Assembly (NCBI RefSeq): GCF_905475465.1
Contig: NC_062245.1
Span: 10,168,001 to 10,232,000, forward strand
Length of the DNA stretch: 64,000 nt
Source of the DNA: Pieris napi
Taxonomy: Eukaryota > Arthropoda > Insecta > Lepidoptera > Pieridae
Reading direction: 5' to 3'
Below the pieces are notes generated by a model, which saw nothing but the letters and a program-made list of their open reading frames with translations, did no database searches and had not been told where the DNA came from. Shown here in pieces: positions 26,301-41,300 of this stretch. The translations under genes and the position numbers were made by a program. Every line of letters begins with the position of its first letter. Position 1 is the first letter of the stretch.

Positions 26301-29300
26301 CTATACATTCTCCTAATTATAAATGTATATTTAAAAATTTTATGTATATAAAAATTTGGTTTTTAGCTAATAACAGATGAGCGCACTAATCCTGCAGCCG
26401 GATCTCGTACTAAGGGTCGATTCGACCAAACTTCAATTTATACACGAGTAACTATACCAAGAATAATCTATTCCATGATTTTAATCTCGAGTAAATCCAT
26501 AGTCGTTTGTCCACGTAATCGATAGTATAATTGCGCTAGGAATAACAATACGCGAATAGCAAGAGAATGGTGAACGAAAATAAAACTCGGCAAATAAATG
26601 TTGTTCTACAACGGGACAGTGTAAGAGCATACATCATGTCAACTCGATTTTGCCGTATTATAGTGTGAAAAAGTAGCTTTTAACAGGTGTCAAACGACAA
26701 CAAAAAGTTTTTATTTCTTGTTTGTTTGAGGCTTTCGTCTAAAAAGGAACTTCTGTTGAGCCTAGTTGAATTTCATTCTAATATTATAGAAAATAAAAAA
26801 TCTAAAAATAAATAAATAAATAATAAATTGTTTAAACGTTTCATTATACAATGCCAGACTATTAATTTAGTGCGTTGCGTTGACTTGAAATTAAAACACA
26901 GAATACATATTTGTGAAATGACAGAAATCAGCTGATTGGACTGACTGACGCCATTAAATTATTCTAGGAATAGCTGTTATTCCGTGCGAAACGGCGGTAT
27001 AGTAGCAATTCCCGAATAAGCCCACTATTCTTAGAATTTGTAGTTGGTAAAACGTAAAATTGATTTACTCTCGATTAACTGACGATTTATTCTAAGATTA
27101 AGATTTACTCTTGTTTGGTCGAATCGACCCTAAGTCGCTACCGAAAAAAGCCCTTTTCTAAGAATTATGAAAAACAACTTTTGAAAAGATTTTTATTACG
27201 AATTGTTTTAACTAGTAAACTTCCCTTCAAATTTGTAACAACCGCGGTATCGCAAACAATTTCACGCCTCAATATTTATTCAAAGTCAAACGGCGGAGTA
27301 CAATGGCTACCTACAGCTAGTTTAAGAGCCCGCTTACCTAATTAGCGTTATCTTTTGTTAACCTTGCCCGGTTCGTGAAATTCTTAATTATCAGTATGAA
27401 TGGGTTGAAATCCCTGTTAAAGATAACGCTATCACTTTGAATTTTTTTCGCTTTTATTACCTGCGACAGGCATTATAGATAAAATATTTACCTAATTATA
27501 GAACCGACCCCCCGACAGGCATTGTTTTGTACACGTTTTATATACAAAAAAATAAAGAAAAGAAAATATAACGAGTCTAAAAAACACACAAAATCTATTT
27601 AGTCGTTTAATTACAAACGCACAGAAGAGAAAACTTCAGGCCGTTTTCTAAGTTGGAATAGAAATAATGAAAATCATATCGATATTACTTATTTTTCGAT
27701 TAGACAAACATACATACACACGTTCTTGAAAGACTGCTTAGATCATCAACCTCAAATATTAATGAATTCCAACAATATCACAGGTCAAACTGATAACCTC
27801 ATTTTAATTAATTCAGTATAACACTTTATTACTAATATATTATATAATAACTTACTCGTTACAGTTCTAAACTTAGCCGTTAATATAGAAAAAAGAAAGG
27901 AAAAACATTTATTTGAATAAAGCACATATATAGTATATAAAAGAAATACAAACACAATCACTTTAATAAAATATGGGCCCAACTCAGCTGTAAGTTGATG
28001 TTACTAAGAAAACCGATTTTCAGTGGATGCAAACTATGTAGCGAATTTTCCAATTAAAATAAAAAAATATTAGAAACAGAATATAAAATATCAAATTAAA
28101 AACACAAACAAACATACATATAATACGAGGCAATGGGACAAAATTCCCAACCCTGACTGATAATCCAAAAGATGACTTTTACCTTTGCATTAATTTTGTA
28201 TTTACCTTATATGTTTTAGTGTCAGTTATATGATTATCATAAAACAATTTAGTTCATATTTATTGACTTTTTTATCGGGTATCATTATAAAAATCAACGG
28301 TTTTTTAGCTCGCAACAACAAGGCCACAAAACAAAAAATACAAAAAATGGAAAGAAACAAGTTATACAAATTGTAACAAATGTGTGGCCCAATATTTTTT
28401 ATACAGGCCTGGAGGAGGCCTTTGTCAAAAAAGGGCACACAAATATTTAAGAAAGATGCTAGAAAATATACATTTTTAATTTCGTTTATTATTAATGTCG
28501 TCAGCTCTTATACCAATGGGTCACAGCTCGCACCCAATTAACGGCTCGGTGCATCGGACACCGTTAGCGTTCACCGAAACGTAGCAGTACATACCTGTAA
28601 TGCAGTAATTGCATTACTTAAAACTGAGATAAACTTTTTCTCACACAATTACGCTTAATACAAAAAACGGGCTTTAAAATTTAAAAAAATCCGTATGAAT
28701 TTTCAAAAACAACTTTTTTGTGTGCTTAAATTTCAATTAAAACGTGTCGCTGGAATTTAAAGCTAAACGACGTGTAATATAAAAATTGTAATTAATTTCA
28801 AAAATGTTTTGGCACATTTTTTTTCAATCATAACATGGCTATGACAGGATAATCAGTCTATACGTAAGCTTTGTTTTTATAAGGTTCCTAATAGTTTGTA
28901 CACATTACAAAGTTATAGTTTATAGCCCTTCGCAGCGTGATGTCGAAAATAAACACAAAACACTTTATCCTTGCCAACAAACTAGAGAACGAAACAAAAA
29001 CCTTTACACTTGAATTGGAACTTGCAAGATTCGAATTGAAACTCAACAATATTAATAAAATCATAACAGACCCTACGTTTGCTTTAAATTGGCTTCAGGA
29101 ATATTATTTATTCATTGTAAGGCAGTCCAATAAACCTATTTTTGTTGTTATCGGTGACAAAAGAAAGAAAAATCTCTTTACGAGGAAAATATTTGTATTT
29201 TCGTATTACGAATTATCTCAAAACTATCATCAAAATGCTACACTATCCCTGATCATATTCTATATTAATTTTCGAAAGATTAAAAAAGAAAAGCCTAGCC

Positions 29301-32300
29301 GCTTGAAGCCATGCTGGTAGTAACTTATAGGGACACGGTAATGACTTAAAATACGCCATGAATAAAATAATAATGTACCCATTTCCGAGCGATAATTGAT
29401 ATTGGTTTGTCGATGCAATCAGCTAAGTGTTGACAAAAAAGCATGCATTTATCATCCTTGTTAAGAAACTAGCACAAGGAACCGATTCGCACGATTCGAT
29501 AATAATTCTAAAGACGTATAGAACGGTCGGTCATTGTTATTAGCATAAGGGTCATAAAACGTTATAGTATTACTTATATTTTTTGCGGCGATATTAGTTG
29601 GGATAAGAGAGCTTATGAATAGAAAATCGTCATCGTTATTGTTTTCTGTAACATAATTTCACTTTTATGTCTTTATCATAAATATAAATGAAATAGATTG
29701 AAAAGTTTAAAATATGTCTAGGTATTTATGAATAAGCTCTTCTATTTGAAACACTTGTATGCTTGTAATGATGTAAATAAAAAATACTGTTGAGAAAAAG
29801 AACAGTAAAGTAATACAACATGTAATTTTGTATCGGTTAGTAAATAAACTTTCAAATCTCACAGCCATACATTCAATTATATACGTATATAACAGTCCTC
29901 AGCCACTATATGTAATGTTCAATTAGTTAACTTAAAATGATACGCCAGTATATTACTACTATTATTATACTATTTATTATTTAAACAACGTATGTTTAGA
30001 GTAAGATATATAAAGGATAGATTTATAGGCAACTACGAAGCATCATATCGAACGCCTTATCGCCTGGGGACTCTAGAATCGTTCCCCAAACAAAAACCTC
30101 AATCCAACAGCAGCACAAACGTACCACATTTCCATAATTTCTCTCGTTACTGCGAGCTTTCGATAACATCAGCCTTTACTGGTTCAACTAGTTTAATTAA
30201 ACTTTTAGCCACGAATACTGTGAAATATTCTCGTTATCAAGTATCACCTCGATTTGCAGCACTTTATCAAGATATTTAATGGAAATTACTTAATTCAATT
30301 TTAGATTGTCACAGCAAGACTAAAAAAATTGAGATTTATGATTAACAAAAATTCAGTAAATAAATAAACCTAATAATGTGGATATGCTCAGTATAATTAT
30401 TGTATATTAAACTCATTATCTCGACTCGTAACACAACCCGATATAAAAGAAAATGTGACGAAACAGGGCAGATATTTTCCTTATACAACGCCACTTCTTG
30501 GTAAATAATCAAACCATATAAGTACGATTTCACTAATGATAAGCCAGGCATTAATTTGTAGGCATTAAGTTTCAATGTCTGTTTCCTTAATAGTTTTTCT
30601 CTCAACAAAAAACTATTAGGTTGAGAGTCGCGCGCTTATACTCTGCTCATGAACATTACAAAGGGCACCTGCTGTATGTGATAAAGACTCATTATTGGTG
30701 TCCAACTGAGCGACGACATTAGCATACCCATTATGGCCTGTTCCACTGTATAGACGAAAAACTATAGGCACTTTGACGTCGACAACCGTAGAGAATGAGT
30801 AGGATTGCCTACGAGTTCACAATGTTAAGTAGTTTTTTATTGTAAAGTAAATGGAATGATTCGTTCGGCTTCGATCTATGAAGAGTGATAGTCGTTTTTA
30901 AGTTAGACGGGATACAAAATAGAACAGTGTCGCTACAACCTTTTTGGTTCTGGGCCTCAGATACCTGTATCTGTTTCATGAACATTTGTCAATTTAATTG
31001 GTATATAGTAGGTGATCAGCCTCCTGTACGTGGCACACGCCGTCAACTTTTTGGCTCTGAGGCAAGCCGGTTTCTTCCTTCAGCGTTCGAGCGAATGCTA
31101 AATGCGCACATAAACAGAAAGTCCATTGGTACACAGTCGGGGATCAAATGGTGAGAGTCGCATGCTGAAGAAAATAGGCGAACACTGCTCGTTGCTGCGC
31201 TTACACGGGATACTTCAATGAGAAGAAGTGACTAGTCGACAAAATGAGAATGTAAAACAAAACTTAAAACGACAACTTACGGCCGAACCCAATAACCTAT
31301 TTCAATACATAATCCACCATCTGAGATAGTAATCTTAATCCAAATGTTGTAACAGGTGTGCCAATAACCAATCGACGGATTGTAATAGCCATCTGTCGAT
31401 ACAAGCTATCCATGGTAGGTCGTATCGGTGTCTGTGGATAGACCTTTGTATGAAAATGACAGTTGACGAAAGCTCGATTTCAACACTTAATTATTTTAAC
31501 AGATTTTAACTTACACCAGTTTTTTTAATAATTAAGTTTTGGTAATTGGGATGCAGATAGGAGATCGATCTACTGTCACGGTCTGATCTCAGATTGTTTT
31601 CAATATGAGATTGTGGATTGATTATTGGGTTCAGGCGTTAAACGACAGCTTCTCAACCAATCCCTCTACAATTATTCATCTTTTACATTTTCAGCTTGTA
31701 ATATTTTATAAACATCGAAATATGTATAAGAGCGAAAACATTGCCTCAAATCCGCATATTCATCATTAAAACCAAACGTAAGTCCAAAAATCCTCTTTGA
31801 CGCTTTTTCCCTTTTGCCAAAGTCGATATCACTAAGGCGGCGCATCCGTAAACTTTTTAATTAAACGTTGCAAACTGTAGGGGCTTAACGATCGCATTTT
31901 TCTAGACTCCCTTCGCACGTCTCACTCGGGGGAAATCTTGGCACAGTAGGAATAATTGCTAGAATTAATAATGCAAAATCGGGAGACAGTCTGTGAAGCA
32001 ATTCTTTTTATCCTCAAATGGATTATATTTGCATACCGGAGCTTTACGTCAATATTAGTTTCAAAGACATTTTCGAATAGTGGCCTTTTTGTATTCACTA
32101 TTGACATAACTATTGTACGTTGCTTCACAAAATGTTTAGTAACAATTGGTTTAACTATTATTAGACATATTTAACTTTGAATTTTGAGACTTAACAATTT
32201 TGTATTATTTTACTATACACATACGTACGTTAACACCTTAAATATTCCTGTTTAGATAAAAATAACCGGCGTTGACTATAATTTTTAATTTCATCTATCC

Positions 32301-35300
32301 CATTTTTAAAAACTTCAGAACTCATTTTTGTATGTTTTGTAATTTTACCAGCTTTATCGTATAAAATAGCGCCCAAAAACATTTAACAAGATCAAAAACT
32401 TGAAAGCTCAAGGCGTTTTGAGTTACATAAGTTAAAAAGCTTACCTCTGAGTATTTGGTAGAGGAATACTTTGATGTGGTCAGCTGAGAGGTGTTGCGGC
32501 GAGACGATGATCTTGTGCAGGTCGCTCTGAAGAAGCTCGGTGATTACATAACTGTATTTAGCTGGTTAAGGAATATTCATAGAAAATAAACACGAAAAAA
32601 ATAAAATAAGGTTCTATATAGCATATATATGATATGATTCATTAGAAAATGTGGCGTTTCATACGAACCGAAATACGAATAGAATTTATATAGAAGTGTA
32701 TTAACGCTTGACACGATTCTGTATTTTTGAAGTTATACTTTTGGCGCGTCAGGGAAAAATTATGAGTGTAAATTTTTTCTATTGTTAGTGTCGTTTTTTC
32801 TACAAACGTAGAATAAAATTTTTGAAAAGATTTTTATCTTGTTACGCCAAAGAAGTATAACTTCTAACGCGTTTACATAAGTGCACACACGTTTTTTAAA
32901 ATTAAAGCCGTATTCAGAGTCGTTAATTATAAATAAATAATTCTTACATATTGTACAAAGTAGGCCCCCGACTGAGTTAGTTGTCTGTGTATCTGCGATG
33001 TTAATAGTTACAGAACTGATTTCTACGGTTTTAAATAAATATTGTGATTGAGAAAGGTTTAAACGTAAAAATCATTAAAGTTTTATGTAAATTATGTAAA
33101 ATATAATAAGTATCGTTCAAGAGGTCGCAAAAAAATCCAAAATGCCAAAGCCAGTTGTATTCCATATTTAAAGAATATTGCAATTTAGCTTTCAAATATA
33201 TTACCGGAATACTTACTTAATAGAGAATTAAAAGAGCTTTTTAGAAATCTAAGCTGAGCTTTAAATATTTCGTAAACGTCCTACATAACCTTTAACTCGA
33301 CTCCTATGTTTATGAAACACTCAAAATAAATAAAATTTCTTTATTATATTAGTCAGGCGATAAGCACCTACTTAACGAATTTGAATTCGTTGAAATTCAA
33401 GTAGCTAAAGATTTTCGATAATACAAAGTGGTCTGGAGACTCAAATTTTAGAAATTTAAAGAGTTTATTCCTCCCACTTAAAAATAAACGTTTTGAAAGC
33501 CGTAGCCTAAAAAATAAACCAAGACTAAATTTTTGATACAGGGGTAAATTATTTTCTAGGGCTCTCTGCAGTGCGGTATTTAAAACCTGTGCGTTAATGA
33601 GCATAAAGCGTTATTTTGTATCGACCCGGTTAACGCTAACGTTACGGTCGGGAGACCCTGAGGGACGTGTAGATATGGAATGTTACATGACAGTATAGAT
33701 TATATATGTAGGATAATAAATACACAGTATTGGTACATATAATATTCATATGCATTTGTTTTGAGACCAAGTAACTGTTTCTGAAGAAGAATAAAACAGA
33801 TAACATCTAAGTTATGTCCTTTAACTGGGGTAGATAACCGTATACGAAACATATACATTGTGAACAAATTTTCTTTGATACCCGAAATTGCTAACACTTA
33901 TTACCTTTAGATTAATAAACGCCAACAGTTAGACAAAAGCACAATTGGCGATTAAAAATAGTGGCGGAGAGTTTAGTGCCAGTTCTTCTATTCAGTTCTA
34001 CGCCCTTGATTTGAGAACTGGCAGTAAATGTAAAATTAAAAGCATTTAATGTATATTTCTTTTTGGACGTTCATAAGTGTACATTGTGTTACCTATAGGT
34101 ACTTTTGTAATATACGAGTAGGTACGTTTTCCTTTAGGTTAGTACAAATACCAAATAAAACAACAAAAAAGACAAATAGTCAAATTTTGTCTTTGCAAAA
34201 CATAAATAGCACTAACTAAACAACTTGATCATACCTATTTACGTTTAAGGTACGCATATATTTCCTAGGCTGAAAATAAAAATGGCGCGAGACAGGTCAG
34301 ATCCCCCGGTACTACTGAGGACCAAGACGCGTCGAGAGACTATTGTCACGAAGGCTTCGCTATCTATTGTCTATATTCTTTTGTGTTTAAGTCTTATCTA
34401 TGGTACCTTAGCCGAATTTTTATCTCCAAACGAAAAACATATAAAAAGTGTAATGTTGAGTTTGGTTTTTTCATAGTCAAAAAATATCCCTTATCATGTC
34501 TCGATTTTTAAATGACAAAACATATTCATTTCACATTATGTTGCTAATGTAAACAAACTACATTTAATTAGCTAAAAATAGGGAAATATTTCCGGGAGAC
34601 AGGGGCTGAATAAATGTGGAATTTATTCGGGTTAAGAGTGAAAACAGTTAACATTAAAAATTTTATTTGAATATTACAGTTGGTTATATACTGTGCAATA
34701 TATATTTTAACTCTAATTAAGTGAACGTGCTGGTAAACTACCTATTTTAGAATTAGATACAAACAAACCGGCGCTACTACCTTTTAGATCTGGGCCTCAG
34801 ATTTCTGTATCCATTTGATGGTCATTTGTTTTTTTTAATAGACAAATAGCAGTCCTGACACACGCTGGCGAATTTTTTGGTTCTAAGGCATGCCGGTGAA
34901 CTCACAATATTTTCCTTCACCGCATGGGCGTGTTAAATGCACATATTTTATCCGCCAAAGTGGTGCAAAGCTAGGGTTCGAACCTACGACCTCGGGGATG
35001 AGAGTCACACGCTAAAGCTCTATAGCAAAATTTGAGATATATTTTAAATAACATTTAGATTAATAATAATATTTTATTACCACACATTATGTAAGACACG
35101 TCTGCCACTGTGTATTACGCGTTAATGAATATGTTAAATATATAGAACAACCGGGACACTCTCAATACCTTAAATATGCGAGTTTGAAATGCAAATGTTA
35201 CTACTACTCCCTTTTAATATATTATTATTGTAAATCTCCCGTGGCGTTGGACAAGGCACTCGCTTTAATAATTTACTAATGTGTCCATTTCGAAATAACC

Positions 35301-38300
35301 GCACGATTAACTTCGAGCTGTGCATAATTCAAGGGGTTTACGATTTACATCTCAATGAACTACATGGAAGATCCTTGTGTTGCCTAGCTCTTAGATTTTC
35401 ATGATACAAATTAAACCCAAAAACTAAATCAGTCCAACACGGTTTCCAATGTTGTACTCATTACGTTATTTCTGTCAAAAGTCTAAGCTTTAGTTTAAAG
35501 AAACATTAAGTTTGATGTAAGAGATATATATATATTATATATGTAAATATATATATACAGGGTGTCCCAAAAGTCGACGTCAAGTCGAAATTTTCTCATA
35601 GGTAATCAGAAAAAAAAAATAAGTCATGTATTTTTGAAGTTATGGAAATTTTCCTTTTATTCCAGAAAATGTACACCATGTGACAGTTTTTTCATTCCTG
35701 TTGTTACAAATATTTACTTTTTGCCAATTTTTTTTCTCTTACGTCATCCCGAATAGTGCTTTATGTAACCTATAATCCTAAACCTTGTGCCGATCACTCC
35801 AACTTGTAGGAAAATGTCATTTTATACTTTTTACATTTTAGACTTAATTTTTTTTTTTTAATTTTTCTGATGGTGTGGCATTACCTATGAGAAAATTTCG
35901 ACTTGACGTCGACTTTTGGGACACCCTGTATATATATATGTTCATAATGCTAGCCGGTCGAAACTCGAACCACAACATACGACCGTGACAAATAGGCGTC
36001 TTTTAATGAGGCCTTGACCCAATATGGGGTCCTTGTATCTCTAAATAAGAAATATAATTTATATAAAGTAAGTAATTATAACAGGATAAAATTAATTATT
36101 AAAATTTAAGATTAATAACTAATAATATATTGATGATATAGACTCAGTTATAACGTGAAATGCAAAGATTCAAAGGGTGCTTTTTATTTTGTTGTAATAT
36201 AGTTAAATGTTAACATGTTTGGACAAGGAAGGTTTTTTTTTTAAAGAGATGACACAAAAACTCATCAATCTAATATCTAAATATTAGCGAAACAAAATAC
36301 AAACTATTTTTTTTAGAATGAGTGTATGACGTTTGTTTGCCCAAGAAATATAGAAAAATATGGTAAACCAAAAGTGTGGAGAGAAATTATGAAACTGACA
36401 GAACAAATAGGGGAAAAGTTTGGCAAACAAACGTTGCGTCGTAAATGTTTACTGTGGCATATTTCAGTATTTAACCCTTATCCGGATATAATAAAACTGA
36501 AACATATTTTCTGTTATTATTCAAAAGCAACGTTGCCCTAGAGGCTACAGAACCCTCATGACTAAGAACGCGCAATCGAATCACGGCTGTGGATCAATTC
36601 AAACAATTTGTATGACAATACTTGGCGATTAAAAAGAGTGGCGGAAAGTTTCTTGCCAGTTCTTCTTACCCGCTCTACGCCCTTGACTTGCGAACTGGTA
36701 GTAAATGTAAATTTACGATTAATTTAACTTGACGATTCAAAAGTGTACTTGGTTACCTACTTGAATAAAGATATTTTGAGTTTTGAGTTTTGAATTGAAT
36801 TTTCTTTTCGCAATTATCACCTCCTAAAGATACCCCAAAAATCGCTGACGAATCTTTGTAGTGTATTTGTCGCAATTATTATTAACCTATTTATCGCAGA
36901 AACAGATGCAATCTGAGGCCAAGACCCATTTGGGGTTGCAGCGCCACATTATTATCTAAAGCATTAGTATTTTTTAAAGTACATAGTTTTTTTTAAGTAC
37001 ATAGTTACTAAAGAACGTATACCATAAATGAAAAAATATCTGTATGTTTTATTAAGCTAATAACTTAAGAGTAATTAAATATATTCCAAATAATAAAGTA
37101 TTTCACTTTACAAAATGTAACATTATTACTACTGTATAAAAAAAAACTATGCATATATATACTTACAGGCTTTATAGTTGTAATCGTAAAATAAAAGAGA
37201 TAATATCACATTTTACGATTTTCGTAAATAAAAGCTGTCCCCAGTGCGAGGGTGAAACGCAACAATGATTCGCAAGAAATGGCACCCAATAGGGAGAGGG
37301 CATAGATAGACAGTTCAACAAAAACTATTTCTAGTTAAATCGTACGATTCCTTAAATAAAATACACGTGATTCAAATAAATTTTCTTCTTAAGAGTGGGT
37401 TATTCTTACACTTTTTATGATCTATAAGGTCCCCTGAAGTATTCACGATAAACGTTTTATGTGAGTAATGCATAATCATTATAAATCAAGCCGATTTAAA
37501 CATACAGGCTTCAGTTACACACACACACACATACACAAAGACACACCCGCCCTATACGCGTTATCTGTATATTTAATTGGTTAGTCTGTATACCTTGTAA
37601 TAGGCGTATCTATTTTTTTTAATACTATTTTATATTAGTTAAGTAATGTGTAACTAAGGCTCACCTAAATAAATATTGAGTTTCATAATTTACTGATTTC
37701 AGGGGTCTAAGCTATGCAATATTCATACACTTCTCCAAAAGCCTTATCCATTAAAGTAAACGTTTATTAAACAGTAGCTCTGTTTTAAGGCACATCATAA
37801 ATGCTTAAATCTTGATTTATTTGATGTTAAATACATGTCGTACATATATAAATACCCAACGGAAGCGTTTTGTCGAATTCATGGCAGACGGTAAGTCCAA
37901 ATACTTTAAACTCTCTGGGTTCAAACGCAGGGGATGCACCCCTATGCACCAGGCATTATTTACAGAGGAACCCACATCCCTTTGACCCCAACAAATACAA
38001 TGGAGCTGAAACTGCTGCGTAACGCAATTGTTTCGACTACTTCGACTAATTTTGACATTACTTCAACTATCATTTGTGACTAAGACGAAAGCTTCATTCA
38101 TATCCAGAACCGGAAGTTCCGGAAACTCGAACTTTGATTAGAATTCCATATTCAAAATTAGTGTTGCCCAAATGCAAGACCAAGACGAGACTTAGGCCAG
38201 TCTTGGTATTGTCTTGCGTCAATACACCTGGTCTCGGTCTTGGTATTGGTATTGCGCTCTCAGTCTTGGTCTTGGTCTTGATCTTGCAGCAAGAGTCTCG

Positions 38301-41300
38301 CAAGTCTCGCAAGACTTGCAAATACCTATTTGCCTATTGCTATTTGTGGGGGCTTGCGGGCTATCCTGGAGCATTCACCAATGTACAATGTTCATCAACC
38401 AATAATAGCAGGCAGGCTACAGGCATTGTGTTGAGATTAGCAGATTTCATTGCAGTGTGCGTAGGTACATTTTTTAGGCAATTTGTCGTACTCGTGACTG
38501 GCGCGCTTTGCTACGTAGGTACTGTCGTTAAAGTATGTGTACCTAAGTAAGAAACGATGTAGGTACCTACTACAACAAAATTGTATTCCTTAGAAAAATA
38601 ATCGTCGTACATACACGACGATTATTTTTATTTATTTATTAAATCATCGCTGAAGACAATAGTCGCTACTAGAGTAGGTACGATAGAAGTTGATAAACCG
38701 ACACTGCAATTCTCGATGATTTTAAAACAAAATGCGTAAAGCAATATGACGTCGCTCATATTTGGAACTTTTCCACGTTTCAAGTTTGTTAAAATCACCC
38801 ACTTCCAATTTTGCAGTGCAATGTCCTTTAAAAAGGTATAATAGGTAATCTATATATATATAAAAATGAAACCCGTTTTCCGTTGTCACGACATAACATG
38901 AAAACAGTTTGACCGATTTGTCTAATTTTTTTTAATAATATACCTTGAAGTACGAAGATGGTTCTTACGGAGAAAAATTAAAATAAAATTGAGTGAATCA
39001 GTCTAAAAACAACACTTTTCTATATTCCCATACAAAATATTCGTAATAATACTTAAAAGTGAATTTGAACTTTAATACCATAGCATAAAGTTCAAGTGTT
39101 AGTGGAGGGGTTCCGGGAAGGTAAATTTTTATTTTTTGACATAATGTATTTGTTGTCTTATCAATTTTCTTTTTTTATCTTACTAGCTAGACCGGTGTCC
39201 CGAATAGCAGAATAAGTATAAATATAAAGAATCGACTGTTAGGCGGTACGATGTTCGCCAGGCCAGCTAGTAATAATATAAACTAGGTATATTTTTATTA
39301 CTTATAACAATTTTTATAAAATCTACCTATCCTTACGACTACATTCTTCCTTGCGAGGACAACATAATCTATTTGCGTCCGTTCTGAGCACCCGGAAACT
39401 TATTTTATTCTTTAGAACATGGGCAGTGGCGGCGACCTTTGACATGAAAGCGACGGCGGCAACACAAAGTCTAGAAGCGGACTAAATTTTTACCTATTTT
39501 GGTGGGGTTGTCGATGTTGGCATTAGCACAGAAAAATAAAATTAAGTAAACACAACGTTTATCCACTTTTTAATAACTAGGTATCCACGATAGAATATTT
39601 TTTCTACTAATTTCCTAAGGGTCGATTCGACCAAACTTCAATTTATACACGAGTAACTATACCAAGAATAATCTATTCCATGATTTTAATCTCGAGTAAA
39701 TCCATAGTCGTTTGTCCACGTAATCGATAGTATAATTGCGCTAGGAATAACAATACGCGAATAGCAAGAAAATGGTGAACGAAAATAAAACTCGGCAAAT
39801 AAATGTTGTTCTACAACGGGACAGTGTAAGAGCATACATCATGTCAACTCGATTTTGCCGTATTATAGTGTGAAAAAGTAGCTTTTAACAGGTGTCAAAC
39901 GACAACAAAAAGTTTTTATTTCTTGTTTGTTTGAGGCTTTCGTCTAAACAGGAACTTCTGTTGAGCCCAGTTTTTTTAGAGAATTTCATTCTAATATTAT
40001 AGAAAATAAAAAATCTAAAAATAAATAAATAAATAATAAATTGTTTAAACGTTTCATTATACAATGCCAGCCTATTAATGTAGTGCGTTGCGTTGACTTG
40101 AAATTAAAACACAGAACACATATTTGTGAAATGACAGAAATCAGCTGATTGGACTGACTGACGCCATTAAATTATTCTAGGAATAGCTGTTATTCCGTGC
40201 GAAACGGCGGTATAGTTACAATTCCCGAATAAGCCCACTATTCTTAGAATTTGTAGTTGGTAAAACGTAAAATTTATTTACTCTCGATTAACTGACGATT
40301 TATTCTAAGATTAAGATTTACTCTTGTTTGGTCGAATCGACCCTAAGTACTCAGTCTAAATATCTTTTTCATAATTTTTGTTTTTCAATAATATGTTGTG
40401 TGTAATTGTATGGTAAACTCTAAATCTTACTAGAGAGCTTTTTTAAAATAAACTTATTGAAAGCACTGACATGGCATATACACTTTTCAATCTTGCTGCT
40501 CACATTTTAGTACCTAGGTATCACTCACTATCTACCATTTACCGATATTAACAATGATTATTTCGAAATCAAAATATTCGCAATTCAATAGATGCAATAC
40601 CTACTTAGTTATTAATTATCATCTCGCCCGACAGCTTTTAACGCTGTAGTGTTCGAATTCAAGCCAGTGTGAGAATGTATTTAAATAAAAAAAACTCAGG
40701 GCATTCAATTTATACCTACCTACTGCTGGGACATCTTCAAGGTCATTTAATTTTATACTGCTATACCAACCCTACCAAAATAGGTAAAAATTTGTGTGCC
40801 TCTGTCGGCGAATGCGGCGCTCAGTGTCAAATGCTGTGTTACACTTGTTGCAAACCGCGTCTTTGTCGGTAAATTATCAAATAAGTAGGTATTTAATACA
40901 CCGACCGACCAACAGTTTATTCGCAGAACGTCACATTTCCCCAATCAACTTTGAACCTTAATTCTTTAGCGATAAACTTGAAAATCTGTTGAAGAAATTT
41001 GATAGATTGTAGTACCTTGATGTGCTGGCGTCTGTACCATAGTATTGGCTGCCGTAGAAACTGTTACTAGACCTACTCGACTCGCTGTTAGTTTTAAATT
41101 TTGCTAAATAGAAGAATAATATAAACTTTGAAACATAAGTTTCACACCTACATGATGTTTATATAATTTTGTTAACTATAATTTTAAGCACATACCAACC
41201 TACGAGTACTAACGTTAGATCTGCACATTAGACATTAACAAGCATAACATATTATTATAGGTAGATACCTACAAGGTATGAACTTTGCTAGAAAGTTATT

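Larger units (their letters stand above)
13139..32444 (-). other. Large nemo intron (19.3 kb)
   Basis: Lies between the YQILR and GLKYLHSA exons. Besides the repeats listed separately, these stretches show nothing I can name: 13139-14040, 14280-15010, 18540-19340, 20940-22380, 25280-26410, 27135-28400, 28510-28930, 29330-30920 and 31190-32440. All are AT-rich, with no long coding frame and no RNA gene seen. Confidence 0.7.

Noticed and set aside
38134..38550. 138-codon + strand frame in the left part of the hAT-like element
   Set aside because: It is made largely of the CTTGGTCTTGG repeat array and crosses the element boundary; not a gene.
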